Positions 7,672 to 16,226 of a stretch of 64,000 bases of DNA are shown in pieces. The DNA is taken from NCBI RefSeq assembly GCF_036759925.1, contig NZ_JAPKIB010000002.1, forward strand, positions 186,001 to 250,000, in the 5' to 3' direction. Under the pieces are notes generated by a model, which had not been told where the DNA came from, did no database searches, and saw nothing but the letters and a program-made list of their open reading frames with translations. This stretch comes from Kluyvera sp036759925 (GTDB taxonomy: Bacteria; Pseudomonadota; Gammaproteobacteria; Enterobacterales; Enterobacteriaceae). The translations under genes and the position numbers were made by a program. How positions within the stretch are numbered: the first letter of the stretch is position 1; every line of letters starts with the position of its first letter.

Positions 7672-8919
7672 ATGGACATAGCAGGAACGGTTAGTCGGCT
7701 AAATATTTTATCGCTAGCTAAACTGACACTGTTGTTGATGATATTCGGATTATTCACAATCGATAACCGCGGTGTGTTGAATGTAGCAACGGGGCTTATG
7801 GTTATCTTGTCATTGTATCAAGTCAGAAAAGAAAATATAAATATTAAAAATGCAATAGGGGATTTTCTTAAAAAAAGGAAATCTCTGGTTGTTTTCTCTC
7901 TATGGTGCATTGTGTGTATTGCATTTTTCACCTATAAGAATGAAGTGAAAGATGCCTTTAATTTATTCTTTAAAGATTGGCGATATCCTTTCGTTTTATT
8001 TTTATTTTTTGTCAGTTTTAATAAAGATATTCTGGTGCTAAGAAGAATATATGTTGTTGGTGCGATATTCACGCTGACTTATATTATAATGGCGGTGCCA
8101 GTTATTCGTTACATCAAAGATGCACCTCAGCCTCTTTATTTACAGTTACGATATGGGTTTGCATTTTATGTTGTAATGCTATTCCCTTTTGCATTGGTTG
8201 GTGCTGTTCTGATCAAAAAAATATATATGAAAATGATGCTAGCGGTAGTGTCATTTTCAGCTTTTATATTTTTGTTATATACCGGAAGTCGTGGCGGTAT
8301 TCTGGCTCTGGCCGTTGAAGCAGCAATTATATTTTTTATCTGCGTAAAAAATATTAAAGCGCTTGCGTTGGTACTTCTCAGTGTGGCCGTTATTACTGGC
8401 GCAGGGTTAACCCTGGCATACAACACTTTTCCTCAGGTTAAGCATAAAATAGATCAATCTACACATTTAGCCAATATTACTTCGGGGCGAGATAAAATTA
8501 TTACTGGGCGTTACCCCTTAGTAATGTATAGCATGAAGAATGCTATTTTTGGGATCGGCTATGGTAACTCGACATTTGATGCTTATTTGATAGATCATAA
8601 TGCACCAAAGAATGGCGGCGTTTTCAACTGGAAGACCAAAAAATACAACCTGGATGAACCGTTATTTCTGACAGTTTTATATAATATAGGATTCGGTGGC
8701 TTAATTTTGTTTGTTGCGTCAATGGCAATCGTGCTGAAGGACATGGTGCAATCGGTTAAAACTGAAAAAAATATTTTCAATGTGTCATTGCTGGCTTCGT
8801 TTATAGGATATTTTTTGGTTTATTGTCTTTTCGAAAAGACATTTATGGAGATCTATTTTCTGTACTCTATCATGGCCCTTATATTCGCAAGTAAATACAA
8901 TAATCAGCGTGATGAATAA
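7672..8919 (+). CDS. waaL: O-antigen ligase (WaaL family)
   Basis: Polytopic inner-membrane protein of 415 residues that by family would transfer undecaprenyl-PP-linked O-antigen to the completed lipid A-core in the periplasm. About ten hydrophobic segments are visible. The Wzy_C/ligase motif YTGSRGGILAL is at residues 203-213, and a large periplasmic loop follows at about 255-325. It is very AT-rich. Instead of closing the core operon it stands alone, divergent from a GT8 gene and ahead of the RfaH-controlled operon. WaaL proteins vary widely, so the call rests on topology, motif and context. Confidence 0.85.
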   Translation: MDIAGTVSRLNILSLAKLTLLLMIFGLFTIDNRGVLNVATGLMVILSLYQVRKENINIKNAIGDFLKKRKSLVVFSLWCIVCIAFFTYKNEVKDAFNLFFKDWRYPFVLFLFFVSFNKDILVLRRIYVVGAIFTLTYIIMAVPVIRYIKDAPQPLYLQLRYGFAFYVVMLFPFALVGAVLIKKIYMKMMLAVVSFSAFIFLLYTGSRGGILALAVEAAIIFFICVKNIKALALVLLSVAVITGAGLTLAYNTFPQVKHKIDQSTHLANITSGRDKIITGRYPLVMYSMKNAIFGIGYGNSTFDAYLIDHNAPKNGGVFNWKTKKYNLDEPLFLTVLYNIGFGGLILFVASMAIVLKDMVQSVKTEKNIFNVSLLASFIGYFLVYCLFEKTFMEIYFLYSIMALIFASKYNNQRDE

Positions 8920-8967
8920 CACGGTTTTCTACCAATATTATATATCGAACAATTAGTTAAGTAGTGA

Positions 8968-8987
8968 TATAATAGGCAGAATATAAT
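8968..8987 (+). promoter_or_regulatory. Candidate -10 elements for the waaQ operon
   Basis: Two exact TATAAT hexamers occur at 8968-8973 and 8982-8987, shortly upstream of the JUMPstart element. The best -35 match for the first (TCGAAC at 8945-8950, 17-bp spacing) is weak. The transcript would carry JUMPstart in its leader, as RfaH control requires. Confidence 0.4.
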
Positions 8988-9005
8988 TGGCATGGTATGT
9001 ATTTC

Positions 9006-9044
9006 AGCATTCAGGTAGCTGTGAAGCCTGGGGCGGTAGCGTGC
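9006..9044 (+). promoter_or_regulatory. JUMPstart element with ops site
   Basis: The 39-bp stretch contains CAGGTAGCTGTGAAGCC followed by the ops core GGGGCGGTAGCGTG at 9030-9043. This is the conserved leader element that pauses RNA polymerase and recruits RfaH, which suppresses Rho-dependent and intrinsic termination in long LPS, capsule and F operons. It lies just before waaQ and marks the start of the long LPS core operon (9090-15204). Confidence 0.93.
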
Positions 9045-9089
9045 TTTTTTGTCCACTTTTCACTGGATTATCTCAACGAAGGGTTACTT

Positions 9090-10160
9090 GTGGAAAAGTC
9101 ATATAGAAGAATTCTGGTTATTAAACTGCGTTTTCACGGGGATATGTTGTTGACGACCCCGGTCATTAGCACGCTAAAACGTCATTATCCCGATGCTAAA
9201 ATTGATGTTCTGCTCTATCAGGACACCATTCCGATTTTGTCTGAGAATCCTGAAATCAATGCGCTATATGGTTTAAAAAATAAAAAAAAGAAGACTAGCG
9301 AAAAAATTTCCAATTTCATTCAATTAATCAAAACATTACGTTCGAATAAATATGATATTGTCATTAATATGGCAGATCAATGGATGATGGCGGTATTGGT
9401 GAGAATGCTGAATGCGCCAGTGCGGATTTCACACGATTACTCACATCGGCGGAATGCCTTTTGGCGTAATAGCTTTACTCATCATGCCGCGCAGAAAGGT
9501 ACCAACGTTGTCGAAAGCAACCTTTCAGTGCTTGCCCCGCTTGGCCTGGATTCCAACGTAATGAAGACCACGATGAGCTATAACCCATCCTGCTGGGAAC
9601 GGGTGCGTAGCGAGTTAGCTCAGTCTTGCGTCGGCGAGCATTATGTGGTGATCCAACCGACAGCACGACAGATTTTCAAATGTTGGGATAACGATAAATT
9701 TTCTCAGCTTATTGATGCGCTGCATGCGCGTGGATTACAGGTGGTTCTCACTTCTGGGCCCAGTCGCGAGGATCTTGACTGTATCAATGCGATTGCAGGA
9801 GGCTGCCAAACTCCGCCAGTGACTGCTCTGGCTGGCAAGCTAACCTTTCCTGAACTGGCGGCGCTGATTGACCATGCTGATCTATTCATTGGTGTGGATT
9901 CTGCGCCTGGGCATATCGCTGCAGCGGTAAATACACCGTTAATTTGCCTGTTCGGCGCGACGAACCATGTATTCTGGCGACCATGGTCAAATAATATGAT
10001 CCAGTTCTGGGCCGGGGACTACCAGGCGATGCCATCGCGAGATCAACTGGATCGTGGTAAAATGTATCTCTCGGTTATTCCTGCCAAAGATGTCATTTCA
10101 GCTGCTGAGACAATGTTATCTAAAAACCAGCGCGCACCTGCCACAGGCGAAGAATTATGA
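9090..10160 (+). CDS. waaQ: LPS core heptosyltransferase III
   Basis: GT9 enzyme that adds the side-branch heptose (HepIII) to HepII of the inner core. The body matches WaaQ: ILVIKLRFHGDMLLTTPVIS, the region ending DVLLYQDTIPILSENPEINALYG, and the C-terminal FIGVDSAPGHIAAAVNTP. The frame is open back to an ATG at 8997, but that would translate the JUMPstart element. I start at the GTG at 9090, preceded by GAAGGG seven bases upstream, giving 356 residues beginning VEKSYRRILVIK. First gene of the RfaH-type operon; its end overlaps waaG by 4 bp. Confidence 0.93.
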   Translation: MEKSYRRILVIKLRFHGDMLLTTPVISTLKRHYPDAKIDVLLYQDTIPILSENPEINALYGLKNKKKKTSEKISNFIQLIKTLRSNKYDIVINMADQWMMAVLVRMLNAPVRISHDYSHRRNAFWRNSFTHHAAQKGTNVVESNLSVLAPLGLDSNVMKTTMSYNPSCWERVRSELAQSCVGEHYVVIQPTARQIFKCWDNDKFSQLIDALHARGLQVVLTSGPSREDLDCINAIAGGCQTPPVTALAGKLTFPELAALIDHADLFIGVDSAPGHIAAAVNTPLICLFGATNHVFWRPWSNNMIQFWAGDYQAMPSRDQLDRGKMYLSVIPAKDVISAAETMLSKNQRAPATGEEL

Positions 10161-11281
10161 TCGTAGCATTTTGTCTGTATAAATATTTCCCCTTTGGTGG
10201 ATTGCAGCGTGACTTTATGCGTATTGCACAAACCGTTGCAGCACGTGGGCACCAGGTACGAATCTATACGCAATCCTGGGAAGGGGATGACCCGGAACTC
10301 TTTGAGTTGATTCTTGTTCCGGTTAAATCCCATACGAACCATGGGCGGAATGCTGAATACTATTTATGGGTTCAGAACCATTTGCGTGCGAATCCGGTTG
10401 ATCGTGTTGTGGGCTTTAATAAAATGCCCGGCTTAGATATTTATTATGCAGCGGATGTCTGCTACGCGGAAAAGGTCGCGCAGGAGAAAGGGGTCTTTTA
10501 TCGCTTGACGCCGCGCTATCGGCACTTTGCTGCGTTTGAGCGCGAAACCTTCGAATCGGGCAAAGCGACGCAGCTGTTAATGTTAACCGATAAGCAAATT
10601 GCCGATTTTCAAAAGCACTATCACACCGAATCTGCTCGTTTTCATATGCTGCCGCCGGGTATTTATCCCGATAGAAAATATAGTAATCAGCCTGCTAATA
10701 TTCGGCAGGTAGTTCGGCAAAAGAATGATATTAGCCCGCAGCAGTTTTTATTGCTGCAAATTGGCTCAGATTTTACGCGTAAGGGCGTGGATCGTTCCAT
10801 TGCTGCATTGGCCTCATTACCCGAAGCGGTAAGGGAAAATGCGCTTTTATACGTTGTGGGCCAGGACAATCCACGTAAGTTCGAAGCCCTGGCCGAAAAA
10901 TGCGGTGTTAGCCGTCATGTGCGTTTCTATTCCGGGCGCAATGATGTTGCGGAGTTGATGGCGGCTGCGGATATACTGCTGCATCCCGCATATCAGGAAG
11001 CGGCAGGGATTGTGTTGCTTGAAGCGATTACCGCTGGTTTGCCGGTACTGACAACTGCCGTTTGTGGGTATGCGCACTTTATTGCTGATGCCCAGTGTGG
11101 CTGTGTGATCGAAGAACCCTATCTTCAGAAGGCGCTTAATGAGTCTCTGCTCAAGGCACTGGAACATCCCTCATTACGCGAAGAATGGGCAGGGAATGCG
11201 AGATATTATGCAGATACTAAGGATCTGTATAGTCTGCCTGAAAAAGCGGCAGATATCATAATAGGTGGTTTGGATGGTTGA
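10157..11281 (+). CDS. waaG: LPS core glucosyltransferase I (GT4)
   Basis: UDP-glucose:(heptosyl)LPS alpha-1,3-glucosyltransferase, which adds the first outer-core hexose to HepII. 374 residues with two Rossmann domains. The N-terminus MIVAFCLYKYFPFGGLQRDF carries the membrane-contact region; the C-terminal domain has QIGSDFTRKGVDRSI and the EX7E motif EAAGIVLLEAI. The start overlaps the end of waaQ (ATGA). The next gene, waaP, overlaps its end by 8 bp, as in E. coli. Confidence 0.96.
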   Translation: MIVAFCLYKYFPFGGLQRDFMRIAQTVAARGHQVRIYTQSWEGDDPELFELILVPVKSHTNHGRNAEYYLWVQNHLRANPVDRVVGFNKMPGLDIYYAADVCYAEKVAQEKGVFYRLTPRYRHFAAFERETFESGKATQLLMLTDKQIADFQKHYHTESARFHMLPPGIYPDRKYSNQPANIRQVVRQKNDISPQQFLLLQIGSDFTRKGVDRSIAALASLPEAVRENALLYVVGQDNPRKFEALAEKCGVSRHVRFYSGRNDVAELMAAADILLHPAYQEAAGIVLLEAITAGLPVLTTAVCGYAHFIADAQCGCVIEEPYLQKALNESLLKALEHPSLREEWAGNARYYADTKDLYSLPEKAADIIIGGLDG

Positions 11282-12071
11282 ATTGAACGAGCCGCTTGCC
11301 ACATTATGGCGCGGTAAAGATGCATTTGAGGAAGTTAAGTTGCTGCAAGGCGAGGTGTTCAGAGAACTTGAAACTCGTCGTACGCTGCGTTTTGAGCTCT
11401 CAGGGGAAAGCTTTTTCCTGAAATGGCATCGAGGCACCTCTCTGAAAGAGGTTGTAAAAAACCTGCTCTCATTCCGCATGCCTGTGCTAGGCGCCGATCG
11501 TGAGTGGAATGCAATTCACCGCCTGCGCGACTTGGGTGTTGATACTATGCAGGGCGTGGGTTTTGGTGAAAAAGGCTGGAATCCTTTAACCCGAACGTCT
11601 TTTATTATTACCGAAGATCTGACGCCAACGATTAGTCTGGAAGACTATTGTGCGGATTGGGTTGTTAATCCTCCCGCCGTTCAGGTAAAACGCATGATTA
11701 TTGAGCGTGTAGCGACCATGGTGCGTAAAATGCATCTGGGCGGTATTAATCATCGTGATTGTTATATCTGCCATTTTCTGTTGCATCTCCCTTTTAGCGG
11801 TCAGCAGAAGGATTTAAAAATATCGGTTATTGACTTACATCGCGCCCAAATGCGTGCTGCTGTACCTGCTCGCTGGCGAGATAAAGATTTGATTGGGCTA
11901 TACTTTTCATCATTAGAAATCGGATTGACCCAGCGGGATATTTTTAGATTCCTTTGCATTTATTTTAATCAGCCGCTGAGAGAGATCTTGCATGCTGAGC
12001 AAGGTCTATTTGCTCATGCCCAAGGCAAAGCAGAAAAAATAAAAGAAAGAACAATTCGTAAGTCTTTGTAA
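11274..12071 (+). CDS. waaP: LPS core heptose (HepI) kinase
   Basis: WaaP phosphorylates HepI of the inner core; the phosphates bridge divalent cations and stabilise the outer membrane. 265 residues starting MVELNEPLATLWRGKDAFEE; kinase-like motifs ELSGESFFLKWHR (ATP Lys), INHRDCYICHFLL (catalytic Asp) and VIDLHRAQ (metal Asp). The frame is open three codons upstream, but MVEL is the family start and AGGTGG lies before it. The second heptose kinase gene, waaY, was not found in this cluster. Confidence 0.95.
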   Translation: MVELNEPLATLWRGKDAFEEVKLLQGEVFRELETRRTLRFELSGESFFLKWHRGTSLKEVVKNLLSFRMPVLGADREWNAIHRLRDLGVDTMQGVGFGEKGWNPLTRTSFIITEDLTPTISLEDYCADWVVNPPAVQVKRMIIERVATMVRKMHLGGINHRDCYICHFLLHLPFSGQQKDLKISVIDLHRAQMRAAVPARWRDKDLIGLYFSSLEIGLTQRDIFRFLCIYFNQPLREILHAEQGLFAHAQGKAEKIKERTIRKSL

Positions 12072-12089
12072 TTTCTGAAAGGTTATCAT

Positions 12090-13106
12090 ATGGATTCTCA
12101 ATTTTTAAAGCCTTCCGAATTTATCGTGAAGACATTTTCTTTCGATTGCTCTGGCGGGTTACCTGCGACATCGCCTTTGAATATTTGCTATGGCATCGAT
12201 CAAAACTTTCTTTTCGGTTGTGGTGTATCGATAACTTCGGTGTTGATTAACAATCGTGAGTCGAGTTTTGTTTTTCATATATTTATTGATAATATCATCG
12301 ATAAAGAATTAGAAAAATTCAAAGAATTAGCTGAATTATATTCTACGCATATTGAAATCCATATTATTAACTGCGATCGTTTACGGGCATTTCCGACCAC
12401 GAAGAACTGGTCGATTGCGACGTACTTCCGTTTTATTATTGGTGACTACTTTATTGGACGAGAAGAACGTGTTCTGTATATGGATGCAGACATTATGTGT
12501 AAAGGCAGCATTCATGAGCTGATGTCTCTCGATGTGGGGGATAATGTTGCCGCCGTGGTGCCTGAAAGAGATGTGACATGGTGGCGTAAACGGGCTGATG
12601 GACTAGGGTGCTCAGCCCTGGAGCACGGATATTTCAACGCGGGGTTATTGTTGTTGAATATTGCTGGATGGGCGCGTGAACAGGTCTCTTCTAAAGCCTT
12701 AGCGATACTCTCCGATAGCGAGATGGTGAAAAAACTCTCGTATCTCGATCAGGATATCTTAAATATCATTCTGGCTGGTAAAGTCAAATTTATTGATATT
12801 AAGTTTAATACTCAGTTTAGTTTGAACTATGAGTTAAAAGATAATTTCACCAATCCAATTAATGATAAAACTGTTTTTATTCATTATGTTGGGCCATCTA
12901 AACCATGGCATGCCTGGACGGGATATGCGAGTTCAACGGCGTTTTTACAAGCGAGAGATCAATCGCCATGGAAAAACACTGACTTAATGCGACCTACTAA
13001 TGCAAATTATGCCCGTTATTGTGCTAAACATTATTTCAAACAAGGTCGGCTTGCTAATGGAATAAAAAGTTATCTCCATTATTTTTATTTAAAATTGGTA
13101 CGATAG
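12090..13106 (+). CDS. GT8 family LPS outer-core glycosyltransferase (WaaO/WaaI type)
   Basis: 338-residue GT8 transferase in the position of waaO/waaI, which add the second outer-core hexose (glucose or galactose) to Glc-I. Motifs: NICYGIDQNFLFGCGVSITS (31-50), the metal-binding DAD at 132-134 (LYMDADIMCKGS), YLDQDILNIIL, and HYVGPSKPWHAW. It lies 18 bp after waaP in the same operon. Whether it transfers glucose or galactose cannot be told by eye, so no symbol is given. Confidence 0.87.
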   Translation: MDSQFLKPSEFIVKTFSFDCSGGLPATSPLNICYGIDQNFLFGCGVSITSVLINNRESSFVFHIFIDNIIDKELEKFKELAELYSTHIEIHIINCDRLRAFPTTKNWSIATYFRFIIGDYFIGREERVLYMDADIMCKGSIHELMSLDVGDNVAAVVPERDVTWWRKRADGLGCSALEHGYFNAGLLLLNIAGWAREQVSSKALAILSDSEMVKKLSYLDQDILNIILAGKVKFIDIKFNTQFSLNYELKDNFTNPINDKTVFIHYVGPSKPWHAWTGYASSTAFLQARDQSPWKNTDLMRPTNANYARYCAKHYFKQGRLANGIKSYLHYFYLKLVR

Positions 13107-13145
13107 CTACGTAAACTAAATAACATTAACCATAAGTTATAATAT

Positions 13146-14186
13146 ATGCGGCTTAATAACATCATCTATAAATTAAAAGCATTGTTCGCATCGGTAAAGC
13201 TACCTCGACCAGTAGCCGAACGTTCGAATCTGGAGAATAAAAAAGTTTGTTTGCTGTTGGTTAACATTGGTCTTGGCGATGCGATTATGGCGACATCGTT
13301 CCTGCGGGCATTAAAAAACGCAGATATTGATGTCGATGTTATTACGGCTAAAAAGATAGTTCCCCTTTTTCAAAATAACAGTGATATTCATAATGTCATT
13401 ATTTACGGTGAAACGGCGAAGTATCGGGACCAGATTTATGATTGGGTAATTGATCCGTACAGTCATTGCGGATGGTATTTTACACATAAATATATAAAGC
13501 TACTGGCTCAAATAAAGTATAAAGCACTGAGTGGTTTTGACGTTAAAATACCGGGGAAATATAATGATAACTATATCCCATCAACAAAAAAAATCCATAT
13601 AACAGATTATTACCTTCATTTTTTACGGTCCTGCTTAGATAAGCAAGATGTATTGCCTGAAAACTATGTCCTTTCCTTTGCTCCTGAAACTCGCGAAACG
13701 GCTAATGCCTATCTTACGTCATTGCCTGCGAAGACGATTAAAATCGCCTTTTGCCCTTATGCATCAACGGATAAGCGCAGTTTTTGCAGCGAACAGATCA
13801 ACGAGACCTTGGCGTTACTTGCAGATCATGCGGATATCAGCATTATTCTGTTGATGGAAAAGAGCAAGCTAGCATCGATAACTCTTCCCGAGAACGCATA
13901 CTTCTTTGAGGCGCCTGATTTTATGTGTGCCGCCGCGGTACTTTCTATGAGTGACTTTGTGGTATCGGTGGATACTTCATTTGTACATGTGGCAAATAGT
14001 TATAATAAACCATCGTTAGTTTTTTATAGTTCTGTTTACAATGATGGGTATAACACTGATGATCTCTGCGGGCCAAATTATCTGAATGCCAAACAGATTA
14101 TCGCCAAAACCGGGATATCAGCATTAGCGCCCCATTATATTTATGAAAAGTTAAAAGTAAATCTGAGTGGTATCTTGAGGCCGTAA
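13146..14186 (+). CDS. GT9 (heptosyltransferase-like) LPS core glycosyltransferase
   Basis: 346-residue member of the ADP-heptose:LPS heptosyltransferase fold. The N-terminal LLLVNIGLGDAIMATSFLRAL corresponds to the GDxxxxxxP-type loop; the C-terminal FVVSVDTSFVHVANSYNKPS corresponds to the donor-binding motif. It is AT-rich and much more divergent than waaC, waaF and waaQ. By position (after GT8, before GT52) it probably adds a distal outer-core sugar, perhaps a heptose as in WaaU/WaaK roles. The specific sugar is unknown. Confidence 0.75.
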   Translation: MRLNNIIYKLKALFASVKLPRPVAERSNLENKKVCLLLVNIGLGDAIMATSFLRALKNADIDVDVITAKKIVPLFQNNSDIHNVIIYGETAKYRDQIYDWVIDPYSHCGWYFTHKYIKLLAQIKYKALSGFDVKIPGKYNDNYIPSTKKIHITDYYLHFLRSCLDKQDVLPENYVLSFAPETRETANAYLTSLPAKTIKIAFCPYASTDKRSFCSEQINETLALLADHADISIILLMEKSKLASITLPENAYFFEAPDFMCAAAVLSMSDFVVSVDTSFVHVANSYNKPSLVFYSSVYNDGYNTDDLCGPNYLNAKQIIAKTGISALAPHYIYEKLKVNLSGILRP

Positions 14187-14208
14187 TTTATTTATATATC
14201 AAAAAATA

Positions 14209-15204
14209 ATGAGTGAAAACACTGTGAATAATCATATTTTCATCGTATGTTCACCTTTGCAATTAAAAGTATCTCTTGCAATTAAGAGACAATATGACGG
14301 CGACCGTTTTCACGCTATTTATCTAAAAACTAAGGCGGGAGTCAAGCCATATATCACATCTAATCTCGCTAGGCATTTTGATACACATTGCGTGGCAAAT
14401 ATGGATTATGATTTTCTAAATCTGAGAAAAATATTTTCTTATCTTGAGAAAATCGTCAATGCAGGTGATTTTATTTATCTGGCTAATGCGAATGACTTAA
14501 CAGTTCAATATATTTTATCTCGTTTTAATAACGAATTGTACATCAGTACTTTCGATGATGGTATCTTGAATATAAATACCATAGTCGATGTTAATTATAA
14601 AAATAAAGAAAAGAAGAAACTAAAATATCTAATAAGTCGAGTTCTGTTCAAAAATACGTTCAGCATTAAGAAAATAATAGAGCGTAGCACACAACATTTT
14701 ACGATCCTTGATAAGAACAGGACCTTGAACGTCAAAGGGAAAGTCATAAAACTGGACATTTTTGAGCATCGTATTATTGACAGCAATCATGCTGCTAATA
14801 AAGTAATGAATGTTTTTGTTGGTTCGAGATTCAAAGATATCTTAGCGGTTAAGAATAACCAGAATCTTTCATTGTTGACTGAGCGTTTGTATTCGTTAAA
14901 TAAGAAATTTAATAATCTTGTTTATTTACGACACCCACGAGAAATGGCAGATGAAAAATTTCTCATGCAAGAAGTATATCCGGACTCAATATCGGAAGAC
15001 TATATTTACAACCTTGCTGCTCAGGGCTTCACTGTAAATGTGGTTGGTTTTGCTAGCACTTGTCAGCTCAATGTTATGAATTTGCCTAACGTTAATATTA
15101 TTTTACTCAAAACTGACCTTATCCGAGGTGATATTCTCGATTCTTTTTCATTATTTGATAAGCATGATTCTGTGTCGATATATAACTTGGATGCGCGAGA
15201 ATAA
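14209..15204 (+). CDS. Putative GT52 (sialyltransferase-like) glycosyltransferase
   Basis: 331-residue protein ending the LPS core operon. Features seen: IFIVCSPLQLKVSLAI at the N-terminus, STFDDGILNIN near residue 115, NVFVGSRF, and LVYLRHPREM followed by EDYIYNL. These match my memory of GT52, which includes the Neisseria/Haemophilus LOS alpha-2,3-sialyltransferases and some glucosyltransferases. No CMP-sialic acid synthesis gene is in the window, so the donor is open. AT-rich; starts 22 bp after the GT9 gene. Function inferred from motif resemblance and context only. Confidence 0.6.
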   Translation: MSENTVNNHIFIVCSPLQLKVSLAIKRQYDGDRFHAIYLKTKAGVKPYITSNLARHFDTHCVANMDYDFLNLRKIFSYLEKIVNAGDFIYLANANDLTVQYILSRFNNELYISTFDDGILNINTIVDVNYKNKEKKKLKYLISRVLFKNTFSIKKIIERSTQHFTILDKNRTLNVKGKVIKLDIFEHRIIDSNHAANKVMNVFVGSRFKDILAVKNNQNLSLLTERLYSLNKKFNNLVYLRHPREMADEKFLMQEVYPDSISEDYIYNLAAQGFTVNVVGFASTCQLNVMNLPNVNIILLKTDLIRGDILDSFSLFDKHDSVSIYNLDARE

Positions 15205-15219
15205 TATATTGCTATCACT

Positions 15220-15255
15220 ATGATAAAAAGTCTCCGTCAGGATACTTTTTATCAT
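15220..15255. terminator. Bidirectional hairpin between the core operon and waaC
   Basis: Perfect 12-bp arms (ATGATAAAAAGT at 15220-15231 and its complement at 15244-15255) enclose a 12-nt loop. The A/T runs in the arms could act as tails in both directions. It lies 16 bp after the GT52 stop and overlaps the stop codon of the convergent waaC gene. Confidence 0.6.
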
Positions 15256-16223
15256 GAAATATGAGGGAGTTGGCCGATGACCCCAAATACTTCGCCGCCC
15301 GATAGATTTTTTAAATCAGCATGTTCCGCACAACACACCACCTGATTCTTCCCATACCCCCCAATCAACCCTGGATCGGTCGGCCCATACAGCGTCACAT
15401 TTGGCCGATCCAGCGCCGCGGTCAAATGGCTTAACCCAGTATCTACCGAGATGACAAAGGTTGCCCCAGCCAGCACGTGTGCTACTTGTTCAAGGCTCAG
15501 ACGTGGCAACACTTCCACATAATCAAACCCTTCAGCCAGCCGCTTAGCTCTGGCTTCTTCATGAGGTGCTCCCCAGGGCAGCTTGATGCGTAGGCCACTC
15601 TCCGCTAGCAGACCGATCAGTTCGCGCCAGTGTTGTTCCGGCCAGTGCTTATTATCACGCGTTGTGGCGTGCAGGAAGACACCGTAGGGCTGTTGGGGCG
15701 CTGTCGCATCACGCAGGAAATGCTGCGCAATAGCATAATCCCCCTGCGTTTCCGGTTTTGCATACCCTAGGCTTTTCGCAAACAGCTCACGCGTGCGCTC
15801 GACGGCGTGCTGTTGTTTGCCGATGTGGTGCCGACGATTGTAAAACAGACTCGCCAGCGGTTCACGCGCGGTACTCCAGTCCATTCCATGCTTCACGCCA
15901 TGGGCGAGCCGGGTGACCAGTGCGGCGCTTTTTACCAGCCCTTGAGCATCAATGATCGCATCATAGGTGATGGCCTGAACCGCCGCTTTAAAGGCTTTAC
16001 GCTCGGCTTTGATAGGTGCAGAAAACCACGCTTTACGCCAGCGGCGAATCGCCACTGGTATCACGCGATCGACGGCTTCGTGCCAGGAAGGGATCTGAGC
16101 AAAGCCCTCTTCCACAACCCAATCAAAGCGGATGCCCGGAATGGCGCGCATGGCATCGGTTAACGCAGGCAGCGTGTGCAGCACGTCACCCATGGAGGAT
16201 GTTTTAACGATCAGAACCCGCAT
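15252..16223 (-). CDS. waaC: LPS heptosyltransferase I
   Basis: GT9 enzyme adding the first L-glycero-D-manno-heptose to Kdo2-lipid A. 323 residues: MRVLIVKTSSMGDVLHTLPA at the N-terminus (acceptor loop with catalytic Asp), DAQGLVKSA, and the C-terminal donor motif VISVDTGLSHLTAALDRP followed by YGPTDPGLIGGYG. It starts 3 bp after the waaF stop in the operon hldD-waaF-waaC. The downstream ligase/extra transferase genes seen after waaC in E. coli are absent on this strand. Confidence 0.97.
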   Translation of the reverse strand: MRVLIVKTSSMGDVLHTLPALTDAMRAIPGIRFDWVVEEGFAQIPSWHEAVDRVIPVAIRRWRKAWFSAPIKAERKAFKAAVQAITYDAIIDAQGLVKSAALVTRLAHGVKHGMDWSTAREPLASLFYNRRHHIGKQQHAVERTRELFAKSLGYAKPETQGDYAIAQHFLRDATAPQQPYGVFLHATTRDNKHWPEQHWRELIGLLAESGLRIKLPWGAPHEEARAKRLAEGFDYVEVLPRLSLEQVAHVLAGATFVISVDTGLSHLTAALDRPNVTLYGPTDPGLIGGYGKNQVVCCAEHADLKNLSGGEVFGVIGQLPHIS

Positions 16224-16226
16224 GCG

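Noticed and set aside
8997..9089. N-terminal extension of waaQ from ATG 8997
   Set aside because: It would translate the JUMPstart/ops element and has no counterpart in WaaQ; the GTG at 9090 has a Shine-Dalgarno and gives the normal N-terminus.
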